From: Sarocladium kiliense | Lineage: Eukaryota > Ascomycota > Sordariomycetes > Hypocreales > Sarocladiaceae | Assembly: GCA_030734395.1 (NCBI GenBank) | Contig: JAUZTG010000023.1 | Span: 248,001-312,000, forward strand | DNA: 64,000 nt | Direction: 5' to 3' | Part shown: one piece after another, positions 24,401 through 34,570 of the stretch | How the letters are laid out: every line of letters starts with the position of its first letter | How positions within the stretch are numbered: the stretch's first letter is position 1 | The notes under the pieces: generated by a model | Database searches by the model: none | What the model saw: only the letters and a program-made list of their open reading frames with translations | What the model was told of the DNA's origin: nothing | Made by a program: the position numbers and the translations under genes

Positions 24401-26281
24401 TGATCCGGCCGTAAACCGGTTCCATACCTCCAGGCATCGTTTCTAGCGTCTTCGACACCTCCATCTGGCCGTGGCAACTTGCTAGCTCACGGAGAACTAG
24501 ATCGGCGAAGAGGAATGAGCCCTGTGAAAGCTCCAGTATCTTTGCTCCAATCTCGTTGCGGTCTCGTGGTTTGATGGCTGGAATGAAGGGGATCCGACGG
24601 CTGATGACCCTTGAAAGTCCTGCAGAAGTGTGCGAAGACTCCAAGGTTAGGCGCTGCAGATCTCCAGGTCGAAAGTTATATGAGCCAGACAGGCTCGGTA
24701 GTTCCCGGCCGATGATCAGCAGTCGAAACTCGGCGGACGACTCTTCCTCGAGCATTTGTACTAGTGTCTCAAGCGCAGCTTGCGGCTCCCCACACTCATC
24801 AAATCCATCTATCACGACATACTGCCGGGTTCGAATTCCCCGAAGTGATCCAGAGCGGAGTAATGTTCTCCAGAAAGGGCGGGCTTCCACCCCATCCAGT
24901 CTCAAACCTTCAGCATGCAGCTCGAGGAGTGACGCTCGGCAAGTCTCGTTTGAGAGCGCAAGCTGGTACGCCAAAGATCGTAGGCAGTCTTCAAACGTCG
25001 ACTTTCGATAATCGCTGAACTGGAAGAAGTATGAATGAATAGTTGATCCAGTTCTGGACAAGTGATCCACCACGAAACTGGCGAGAACTGACTTTCCCCA
25101 GCCTGGTTTCCCGCTAATCCAGAGAACAGAGTGACCGCTTTGTGCTTGAGAGGTCCAATTCATATAGCATTCGTTAGACAGTATCCAATCGCATGTGTCC
25201 GGTTCCCGTTTCTCATTCAGTGAGTCCAGGATATCGTCAGTTGGTGCGCTGTAACCCAGCAGTTCCCTGACTGTCCTCATCTGCTCAGCTGAGATCAGAA
25301 GCTCTGTCCCCTGAGATTTCGTCCTCAAGCCATTGACAATAAAGGCGATTGAGTTCTTGATTGTCAAATAGTTGGCTGCCTTTGAGTCATTGAACTTGCA
25401 TATTGAGCGATGGTCCGCGCTCATCGGAATTTGTTTCTCTTCTGGATAATTGAGAACAGCGGATGTTTCGTCAACAACAAGTGAGCTCCAGAGGTGCATC
25501 TTCTGTGTTTCATAGAAGGACCAGAGAACGAGCCCCGGCGCGTGTTGCCGAAAATCGTTGTTGATTGCCTGCAGAGTAGGCGAGTTCCGCTCCAGATCGG
25601 CGAGGTATTGGCGATCGTAGACCGGGCTTAGCACTCTTCGGAGGAGCTTCGCAGAGTCAGCTCCATGATGGGGGCAGGCAAGAAAGATAATGGCATCCAT
25701 TCGCTCCGCGAGGGTATGGTAAGTGGGATCTTGCTTGGCCAGCAAGAAGGTCGTCTTGACTACCAAGCCACCCATGCTGTGTGCGACAAAGACGATTCTT
25801 GTTTTCGATAGTCCTAAAGTGGGTGAGGTCTCCAGCTCTCCAAGTAAGAGCTTACCAAGATGGTGCACATTGAGACAGTTGCCCGGCCCCTTAAGAAATT
25901 TCGTGTCATACCCGAAGGTTTGGATTCGAATTCGCTCGAAACCAGACTCCTGCGGTAACCAGTCTGCGGGCCAGCAGGCAGCCTGGCCATCCGTTGTGCC
26001 CCATGTCTTGCGAGAATCCCCTCCCAGTCCGTGCACAAAGACAACGTCGACATCAGGCTCGTCGGGGGAGAACAGAGCTGTAAGCCCTAGCGGACTCTTT
26101 CGTTTCTCGGCAGCTCGAGCCGGAGCGACGAATGTTGACGTTGTTGAGTCCGAGCGAACGCTTGGTGGTCTATCAGCTGGCTCCCGCTCCGTAGGCAGCC
26201 AAGGTAGTCTGCACAGTAGTTTCTATGGCACATATGTCAGCCCTGATCTACCAGGGTCGAATCATCATGAAGGCCTACCAT
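21498..26281 (-). CDS. NLR-like STAND protein: SesB-like hydrolase, NACHT, beta-propeller
   Basis: One very long exon, 26222-21498, with a proposed initial ATG-only coding exon at 26281-26279 (GTAGGC donor, CCATAG acceptor), giving 1575 residues. Residues about 55-300 form a SesB/SERAC1-like alpha/beta hydrolase with intact motifs VVFVHGLGGDSRKTWG, RIVFVAHSMGGLVVK (nucleophile elbow), FLACPHHGAD and SADHRSICKF. NACHT starts near residue 375: VLWISGKPGWGKSVL (P-loop) and YVVIDGFDECG (Walker B). From about residue 860 to the end come WD40-like blades, for example FSENGQLLASSGDGYTQVWS. This is a typical fungal NLR layout, likely a sensor that triggers a lipase-like output. The whole large exon is intact. 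Confidence 0.87.
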
Positions 26282-26659
26282 TATCTGAGATACATGACGA
26301 TTTTCCGCACTGTTGAAGGCCTTGTAGGGAACAGATTATGCGCAAAGTCCTAGAACCGAGAACTGCGAGTCCGTTGGCTAAACAGAGCCCTGGGACAGAG
26401 TACCATCCTAGCCAATCGACGTGGCGTTGTTACCGCCGCACGTTCACCATCCACTTACACAGGCCTGCGACCATGGCCCACTCTCAAGGCAGCGCCTACG
26501 GCTGCGCTTGGACGATCGCATTGCCTGTCAAGAACACGAAAGGCGATTACAAACTATAGAATATCATGAGCGAACCTTAATTGAATTCTGAAATATTGAT
26601 ACGTATACATGGACACGCTCCCTTCGTGAGTCAAAGACACCAGAATGTAGTGTTCGGGC
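26282..26659. other. Intergenic region
   Basis: 378 bp between the NACHT gene start and the hemerythrin-like gene end, same strand. It must contain the NACHT promoter. No clear element is seen. Confidence 0.4.
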
Positions 26660-27393
26660 TCACTTCGTTGAGGGGTTCGGTGAGATTGTCTTATCTGGGA
26701 ATTTCCTAAAGAGATCCGAAATATGATCCATCGGTGCCGTCAACAAACCCATAACTGTCTCAAATGGCGGGTGTTCGCCAGCACTGGGGTGACTGCGGGA
26801 CGGCACGAACGCTTTGGTCCGCCCAAAGCTCGTGCTCATCGATTCAGATTCACCTGCACCAGCATGTGTGGTCAAGGCGGATTCAAGAGCAGGCAGATCC
26901 TTGTCTTCTTCTTCTTTCATATGCTTAGACAGCGGGGTCCAGATCTCGTTCAACTTGTTGATGTAGTCAGGGTCACTGGCCTTCATGTTTTGGAATTTCT
27001 TCAACAGTTCCTTGACCTGCAATTACATCAGCACATTATCCCACGAGACAGTGCCGTACATACCTCATGGTGCTCCTTCCGATCGCTCTCCGCCATCTGC
27101 TTGCCCTCGTCGCCTAGGTATTTCTCGAAGGCTGGGTAGACAATAAGCTCCTCGCCAACGGAGTGACGAGCTAGCTCCCAGACAAATTGGTTTCCGTAAC
27201 GGTCCTGGTGGTCATGATCGTTCGAGTTCACAATCTCGTTATAATACTGCTCCAGCTCACGGTGATCTTTGGTGATCGATGCAGTGATTGAAGACATTTT
27301 GGCAGATGTAAAGCTTCTGTACGCTGCAGGTAACCGATTGTATACGAGGCGGTTCAGTTTGATAACAGGGTATACAGTTCGCAAGGAGAACAT
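26660..27393 (-). CDS. Hemerythrin-like HHE domain protein, probably mitochondrial
   Basis: Two exons, 27393-27064 and 27016-26660; 228 residues. The start MFSLRTVYPVIKLNRLVYNR gives a basic, hydroxyl-rich amphipathic leader ending in YRSFTSA, typical of mitochondrial targeting. A second in-frame Met (MSSITASITKDHRE) would give a form without the leader. The hemerythrin ligand pattern is visible: TKDHRELEQYYNEI, ELARHSVGEELIVYPAFEKY, SDRKEHHE joined across the intron to VKELLKKF, and PLSKHMKEEEDKDLPAL. Such proteins bind a non-haem di-iron or oxygen species; the role in fungi is unsettled. An ATG further upstream (27549) is open but does not look like a leader. Confidence 0.85.
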
Positions 27394-27877
27394 GATTGAG
27401 ATTATGATCCTGGAAATGAACACTCGCAGCGGTTTGCCATATATATAGGCAAAAGCTGCGGTTTCTGCCAGCTGGAAGTGAAGCGTCATCGAACGGACGA
27501 TCTGGGCGAGGCAAATAGGAATCAGCGGCCTCCGATTCGTTGGAGCCATTGTCCAGCAGGTAGTACACGAGGAAGCTCAACATATTACGTTTCTGACCGC
27601 ATGTAACTCATCATTACATTGCGTCGCGTGGCGGAAGTGATACATGCTAACCCGGAGAAAGTGCTCCTGGCTTTGCACAACACCCCCCATGTCAGGGGGG
27701 AGACTCTCGTCTTACCAGTCACTCCGGCGTCGCATTCAATTAATGACCGGAGTGCTTTGTAAGAGCGTCGATCCTATTCGTAGAGACAGAAAAGATGGGT
27801 AAACTTCATGTGCCTTCATAAGTGCGGTATTCCGCTTCGGTCGCTGGACGGAGCAAATGCTCCCTCATCGTCATATC
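27394..27877. other. Intergenic region
   Basis: 484 bp between the hemerythrin-like gene start and the augmin-like gene end. No gene or clear element is seen. Confidence 0.4.
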
Positions 27878-29704
27878 TCAAGTAGTCCAGCGATCGATCA
27901 TGTCCTGCTTCCGATCACTGGTCTTTCCTGTATGTTTCATTTCCAGGCGAGATAGACTCTCTCGAGCTTGCTCAACTTCAGCTTTCAGAAGATTGATGGA
28001 AGCTTCAAAGTCGCCATCCACGAACTTGACCTCGCCGTACGTTGTCTCCGCAAGGGCGCTATCCGCCAGCAATTGCACGGAGGTGCGCAGGTCATCCAAG
28101 TGCGACGTGGTAATAGCCTCGTAGCTGGCTTGAGCATTTTTCATGATGTCATCGCGCTTGATGTTACGCTCTTCCACTACCTGACTTAGGTGCTTGAGCT
28201 GGGCATCAGATTCAGTTTGCTCAATGGGTGTTTCGGTGCCAAGGGTCTCCAAAAGAGTCTCGAGCGCTGGTGTCTCCATGATACCGGATGATCTTCGTCT
28301 GGATGCCGTGGTCGCCGTCATGGCTCGCAAGCGAACAGGCGGTGCTCGGCGGACTGGAGACGCAGGTACGGCTGGTTGGGCACTTTGAACGGTCAATGAA
28401 GTTGCCGCAGACATCTCCTCTCGTGCACTTGCTACTAAGTAGGCGGATCTTGCACTGAGTTCATTGGCTAATCCGATACGTTGGGTGAGGTGACTCAACT
28501 TTGCTAGAACGTGTTCCAAGCAATCTGAGACCTAAGGTGAGGGTCAGATGTGACATTTCGACGGGCATACCATGACATAAAAGAAGCCTATAACTTACGT
28601 AATGCAGAGAGACTGCAGAGCGATGAAGGGTATGACCATCACGAGCTGAAATCCCCTTGATTGCTGGGTCTAACCGTTGCTGTTCGACGGACATTTGCGC
28701 AACTGGCAGGATCTCGGCGTAAAGGGATTCGACTTCATCGCCGAGAGCCTTGATTTCTGTAGTGTTTGGAGCTGATTCATGATGTTGATACGCTGCTCCA
28801 GTAAGGGTTTCCAGGTAAACTCGATCCAGTCTGGTCCGAATGGTCTCAACGGTAGTCTTGATCAGCCTAACCCATGATTAGGTTCAGCCGGCAATGCAAA
28901 TCGCAGAAAACCTACCGAAGACATATTTCGCGCATCTTTTCGATAGTCTCAGCCTCGTGAGGTTCGTGACGGTCAAGTTCATCGCCCAATTTCTGTAGGC
29001 TCCCGAGTAACTTGTCATCTGAATGCAGGCTATTCGCAACGGCGGCTTGGATTTCAGGGAGTGATCTTTCGTCGTTTTCGGTCAAGTCTACAAGTCTCTG
29101 CTCAATCCAATACGAGAGACTCTCGACCTGGAAAATGTCAGCAGTGTGTTGGCATCAACCAAGGGGCCGCAACTACCTCTCCAGCAAGCTGTTTATGCTC
29201 GTTCTCCCATTTCCTCTGTTGCACGATCTCGAGATCTTTACGACGCCTATCGTTGCCAGTCCTTTTCTGCACAGAGCGGTCCAATGCCTGACGTTGAAGC
29301 TGCAAGTTTTCTGTCTGCTTCTTGATAGCATCCGTGGAGCGTTGAAGTTCCTCTGTCGCCATCTTGATTTCATGCTCAGACACAGCCTGGACTTGCGTGA
29401 GGTCGTGTGCGTCAGACATGGTATCAACTCTTCCGTCACGATCCAATGCCGCATATCTTTTCTGTCAGCTCGTGCCTGAATGAACTGATGTCGTTGAGGT
29501 GTCCATCCAGACTTACATTGCCAATTCATCCGGTGTCAGTAGGTTGTTCGTGCCGAGGTGGTGAAGCACCCAGTCGGCGAACGGTGACCCATTCTCTACA
29601 GAGTTCAGGGCCTCCTTCACGCCGGTCGGCCCTGCAAGCACACCATATGCCCGATCAACCCTCAGGAGAAGCGCTTCGGCTTGAGCCCTCAAGTCCCCTG
29701 TCAT
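27878..29704 (-). CDS. HAUS3-like augmin complex subunit
   Basis: Five exons: 29704-29517, 29456-29177, 29127-28916, 28866-28599, 28531-27878; 1602 bases, 533 residues, all phases fit. The N-terminus (FADWVLHHLGTNNLLTPDEL, then IYAALDRDG across the intron) matches the conserved N-terminal pattern of HAUS3: a hydrophobic FxxWh, an N-x-Lh-x-x-EL stretch and an aromatic-x-x-L. The rest is mainly alpha-helical coiled coil (ELQRSTDAIKKQTENLQLQR, RRRKDLEIVQQRKWENEHK) with a Ser/Thr/Pro-rich break near residue 370. Augmin recruits gamma-tubulin to spindle microtubules and is known in Aspergillus but missing from budding yeast. Assignment rests on the N-terminal pattern and coiled-coil layout. Confidence 0.65.
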
Positions 29705-31466
29705 GATGTGCAGAAGTGATGGCTCATGGGAAAGGCAGGTTCTGTGAGGAATGAAATGCAGGATTCAAGCTAGAAGTCCCTTGATTCACGGCTCTCGTGT
29801 ATAACAGTGAGATAGATTGCGGATGCGACCAAAGAAACCACGGTAGTGAGGCGCGTCGTGACGGGAGCATGATGGTGAATCTGCCGAGTGCTCCGCCTTT
29901 CACGGAGCGGCCCTAGCCACAAAGCCACAGCGTATCCCAGCCCCTGTGGCGCGACTGCTCAACGCTAAAGTACGGTCTGATCAGAGAGGAACATGGCCAA
30001 GATTGAAAGTCCAGCAACAGCAAAGGAGATGACGCATCTTGTTACACTTGAGGAAGCAGGGGCCTGCTCTTATGCCGACTGTGCCTTATTGTTGGCTTGG
30101 CCTGAGGCGGTATCATTGACAGGCTTGCATTCAAGTGTATCTACAACACCCTTCTCGATCGGGCCCTCTCGCCTTTTCACAGCCATTCACATAGCTCTCG
30201 CACCCAGCTATATGCAGAAACAAAGAATCATTGACGCAAAAGGCAGCGTGTCAGTTGTCAAATAACTTTTTGTAGTCTGGCACGAACTCTTCAAGAAGCC
30301 GTGAGACGGACTTCTGCTCTCCTCAACGCCTGATGGCCTCGAGTCTCGGCCATTCCCGTTCCAGCTCTTTGCTCTTTCCCAAGCCCTGCACCCTATATCA
30401 ATCGCGATAAGGCTTCTTCTAAGTGTACCCCAGCACACTGATGCTATGGATCTTGTGACGGGCGTAGGCTAGGGTCTGGACGTCCTCGGTTATCTGCACA
30501 ATGTCTGGCTGTCTCGGTAAGCTGCCGAGCCAGCTCACAGCCTGCATCGATCCGTCGAATACGGATGTGTTCCTCGTTTGAGAGCATTTCATTGATCGAT
30601 GATCCTGGCCTCCGGTCCCGGGAGTCTTGTTTGTACGGACCGCAGCGCCATAATGTACTCCAGCGGGAGCTTGAGCTTGAAGGGCCAGTCAACTCTGTCG
30701 ATTCGAACATTGATGGAGCCATGAAGGCTCGACATCGGCCGGATAGATTGCACGCTTCTTGGTCATCCGGCTTTATCCGGCCTGCCACTCTGGGCACCCT
30801 CGAAGCCCTTCATCCAGCCATCGGGCCATGTATGGACTGTGGGCCTCAATCACACCGGCCCATCAGCGCGTTGACCACTGGCCTTCAGCTCTCGAATTGG
30901 AGGCAAATGTTCCATTATGGGCGACTTGGAGCGTGAAACAGTGACCGTGAGGTTGGCAGAAGATGTCTGACGATTGCTTCCCTATTGGTGTGAGTCGCAT
31001 TCTCATGACGTTTGCCTTGTCCCCCCATGGATGCCACGTCCAACAGTTTGCAACCTGGTTGGAAGCAAAGAGCCTGGAGGTGTCTCTCGTGGCTTGGGCC
31101 CGCGACTCACCTGGTGCCTTGCCGGCCCTGCCGTCCGGTGGCCGGTCCGTCACCGCTATTCAATAGGCGTCATTCACTTGTAGCAGGTGGCCGTCGGCGG
31201 TTGCAGTTGATGCGCAGCTTGCATCCCGTCAGTGAGATATGCTTGGCCCATCCAGGCCGTATTTCTCACACTTGAACTTTGTCATTTTTCTCTGGCATCT
31301 TCGTGGACTCTTGAACCCGCTCAGCTTCCTGTTTTGTCTTCTTTCGCTGTCATGGACACAAGGTGTAACCGTTGCTTATAGCTTCCTGCACCATCGTACA
31401 ACGCGCTTTACTCGCCTCGCCTTGCTCGGTTGTCCTTGTTGCACGTGTTGTCTCTCTCAGTGCGAC
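29705..31466. other. Divergent intergenic region, 1.8 kb
   Basis: Region between the augmin-like and LrgAB-like genes. A 90-codon ATG ORF at 29993-30265 (plus) has no recognisable domain, and other frames are similarly open. I see no supportable gene, repeat or RNA. Confidence 0.4.
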
Positions 31467-33494
31467 ATGGATCGACTCAGATTCATGTTGTCTGAGCTCC
31501 GCCAGCGGGCAGACGCTGTCTTCGAATGGCCCTATCATTCGGCTCGCCGACGAGTGCGAACCATAACCAAACAATGGCCATCAGCCTGGCTCTCAACATG
31601 GAGCATCGGCCGCCTTCCACTGCTTCGCCATGATTCCGAGCCTATGAATTCCTTCGATCGGGATGCATGGAGACGACGCAGGAAAACCACCGCCGAACAG
31701 ATTGTGCACCTGTGCTGGGTCTCTCTGACCTATCTCCTCAGTGAGGCTATCATATGGGGTCTAAGTCGAGCGTTGGCGCCTGTCAAAATCGAATTCTTCT
31801 CGTCTATTATCAGCATGTTACTGGTCTTCATCTGCATGGGTGCGGCGTACGTCGCATGGCGCCCGATGGAGGCTGTCTATCGGCGATGGATCAAGCCACG
31901 GGTATGTCGAGACAGGCCTGGGGTCATACTGGCAAGCTGACTTAAGACAGGTTGACTTCATCAATGCCCACATGGGCATTGGTTTCCCTGTCCCAATCAT
32001 CATGCTCAACGAGGACGATATCCTGGACGGCCGTGAAATTGCCTGCATCTTGGGCAATGCTGGTAAGAATGCCATTCATTCGTAAGCATCCAAGCCCTGA
32101 CAGACTCTGAACCAGTCATCACGAACATCGTATCTTGGACGTTCGTGTTCCTGCTCTCATATCTCTCGTGGTCGTTATATCTTTGCACTACCGATCCAAC
32201 GCCAGATGGTTCGGGCTGCCGTGGAATCCCGAGGCCTCTCAGCACGATACCACCTCGCATTGACGTGACCTGGTATCCCGATGCCCTTCCAGATCAGGCC
32301 ACGGACGACGCTGGCGTCAAGATGTCCAGATCCGGAACTGCTACCCCTAGTGTAGCTGCGACAGCAGGGACTTGTCAAGACGGCGCAAGGACACCATGCG
32401 CACAATCCCTGGAAGAAACGAACAGAGGGAGTAGATGGTCATTCATGAACAACTTATGGCCAGTCGGCCTGGCATTCATCTGCGTCTTTCTCATCGGAGC
32501 TCCCGTTGCCGCCAGCACCAATGACAGCAGAATTCTCGACGCTTCCGTGCTATGGCTAGTATGGATATCGGCAGTAACAATGCAGCGCACCTTCAAAGCC
32601 TCTGCCAGATGCTTGCAACATCCAAGGTTCAAAAATGTCTCCGGAACATTGATGAACCCGGTTTTGATCACTACTTTGGCCATGGTTGGATACACAAGAC
32701 TCAGAGCCGAGGCTCGACGAGAAGATCTCGCAAGCGTCCTGGTTCAATTCAGCGCCGGTTCGCCGTTGTACGCTTTGTGGACAGCGAGTGTGCACGGGGT
32801 CGATATCCCAACGATTCCAGATGCCTGGTTCGGCGCTGGTGATGCCGCCTTATCGTTGTTGGAATGCGGGATCTTCATCTGGGGCTTCAAGCTCTTTGAA
32901 TGTCGACGACAGCTCTTCAGCTCAGCAGGAGCCCTTGCGATAGTTATCTCCATTGTTGCTGCTGTCGGAAATGTCTTCCTCTCAGTTCTTGCCGGCAGAG
33001 CCATGGGACTGGAGAGGCCAGAAGCTTTGGCATTTGCGGCAAGATGTGCAACTTTGGCGTTAGCCAAACCCGCCATCGAGGCGGTCGGGGGGAACATGGT
33101 TGTGAACGCAGCCCTCGTTGTCGGTAACGGTATTTTTGGACAGCTCATGTACCCCTTTGCCCTCAACCTACTGTGCGTCAGATCTGACGATGAGGTCGTT
33201 GCGGATATTTCCGTTCGCAGCGAGACGACCAACTTGGATAGCGAGAAGCGGGCAGGGGCAAACGATTCCTCTGCAGGTGAAGTCTCGGTCGGACGAGATG
33301 ATGCATCAACAGTTGCTTCGGGCATAGCAATTGGTATCAATGGTGCAGCCATGGGTGTTGCCTACCTCTATGAGACGAGGAGCCGTGCTGCCCCATATGC
33401 GGCTCTATCCATGACGGTGTTTGGGGTCGTCACTGTCATCCTCACGACAGTCGGGCCGTTTAAAACGTTGGTGATCAGCCTTGCTGGTGCCTGA
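31467..33494 (+). CDS. LrgA-LrgB fusion membrane protein (PLGG1-like)
   Basis: Three exons: 31467-31901, 31951-32062, 32116-33494; 1926 bases, 641 residues. The N-terminal part (residues about 60-210) contains several hydrophobic segments and a stretch, RVDFINAHMGIGFPVPIIML, matching the end of LrgA/CidA proteins. After a hydrophilic loop, the C-terminal part (about 330-610) carries LrgB/CidB features: SGTLMNPVLITTLAMVGYT, a glycine-rich membrane run, and AARCATLALAKPAIEAVGGN. Bacterial CidAB/LrgAB proteins influence lysis; the plant fusion PLGG1 exports glycolate and glycerate. The substrate in fungi is unknown. It converges on the PIN1-type gene. Confidence 0.8.
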
Positions 33495-33781
33495 TCATTT
33501 CAAAGATGAGGATACTCGAAGGAGGTGGTCGTCGAGCGTGAAAATAGCAGGCAGATCGGGTAGTACATACAGCAGACCTATGGGGAAAGATTGATCAGGA
33601 TCGCCGAATGTCACGAATTACCGGAGTTGTCGATCCACCTCACTGGCCTTGGTGTCGCAATCATACCGATGAGCGAAAGTGCAATGTCACGATTGACCAC
33701 CCCTTCCGGTGGCCTCTTCTACTGTCACGTTCATTCCGCGGTTGTTTTTCGGCTGGATGCCTAACTGTAAGATTCAGAACC

Positions 33782-34570
33782 CTATGCTTTTCTGTTCACA
33801 GGCATGAGTCAGTCAGAAGACCTTATGGCGAGTTCAGGAGGTGAACACTTACCGATAAATAAGATGGAGGCCGCTGTCTGTGTCCACCACACCACTCATC
33901 TCCCCAGGCTGTAGCTTGAAGGCAGCATCCTGGAAAGCTGGCTGCATGGTCCCCATACCGAACCACCCGAGATTCCCATCTTTATGCGCCGAGCTGCAGT
34001 CTGACTCAGTTTTTGCCAGCTTCTCCAAAGTAGTTTCCCCGCTCTTGATTTTGCGCTCATGCTCTTTGATGATCTCCATCGCTTCCTCCTTCGACCTAGT
34101 AATCTCGGCCTGGGGTTAAAAGTCAGATATGCGGCTCACACGGCGTTCAAGACATCTATCGAAGACAAGACGATCTCTTTGGCACCAGACATACCTGACG
34201 CCAGCTGCTTGTGCGGCGAGACTTGTTGTGCTTTACAAGGAGATGGTAGGCCCAGATCTGGCCTTCCTTTGACTCAGAGTGTTCAGACTCGTGTGCGCGG
34301 CCGGTGGCATGCTTTGTGGCCATGTAATGCTTGAGCTTCTCGGTGTCTGTTCCTGGCGGGGGCACCCAGTTGGAGACCTTGTCGATGGTGTTGAAGTAGT
34401 ACGGGAGGTCCTTCGACTTTGAGTGGCGAACCTCCCAGTTTGGGGGAAGACCGGTGGCCTGGACAGGACAAACATGTCAGTGGCTTCTTGGTCATCGCAT
34501 TAGAAGGACCATGGCGTCCCAGTTCGTGGGACTTGGAAAGCTGCGCAAGGGAGTAGGCGAGACAAACCAT
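33782..34570 (-). CDS. ESS1: Pin1/Ess1-type WW-parvulin prolyl isomerase
   Basis: Four coding exons: 34570-34568 (just ATG), 34458-34195, 34109-33853, 33791-33782; 534 bases, 177 residues. The WW domain is at the very start (GLPPNWEVRHSKSKDLPYYF to SNWVPPPG). The parvulin domain shows AYHLLVKHNKSRRTSSWR with the basic phosphate-binding residues, TESDCSSAHKDGNLGWFG with the catalytic Cys-Ser, and MQPAFQDAAFKLQPGEMSG. It isomerises phospho-Ser/Thr-Pro bonds, for example in the RNA polymerase II C-terminal domain. The last exon adds Lys-Ala after LHLIYR; without it the frame ends two residues earlier. The WW-parvulin linker is longer than in human PIN1, as usual in fungi. Confidence 0.92.

Noticed and set aside
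24825..24840. GGTTCGAATTCC-like tRNA box B
   Set aside because: It sits inside the NACHT coding exon with no matching box A upstream.
29993..30265. 90-codon ATG ORF in the 1.8 kb intergenic region
   Set aside because: No domain, signal peptide or splice support; similar open frames occur on the other strand.
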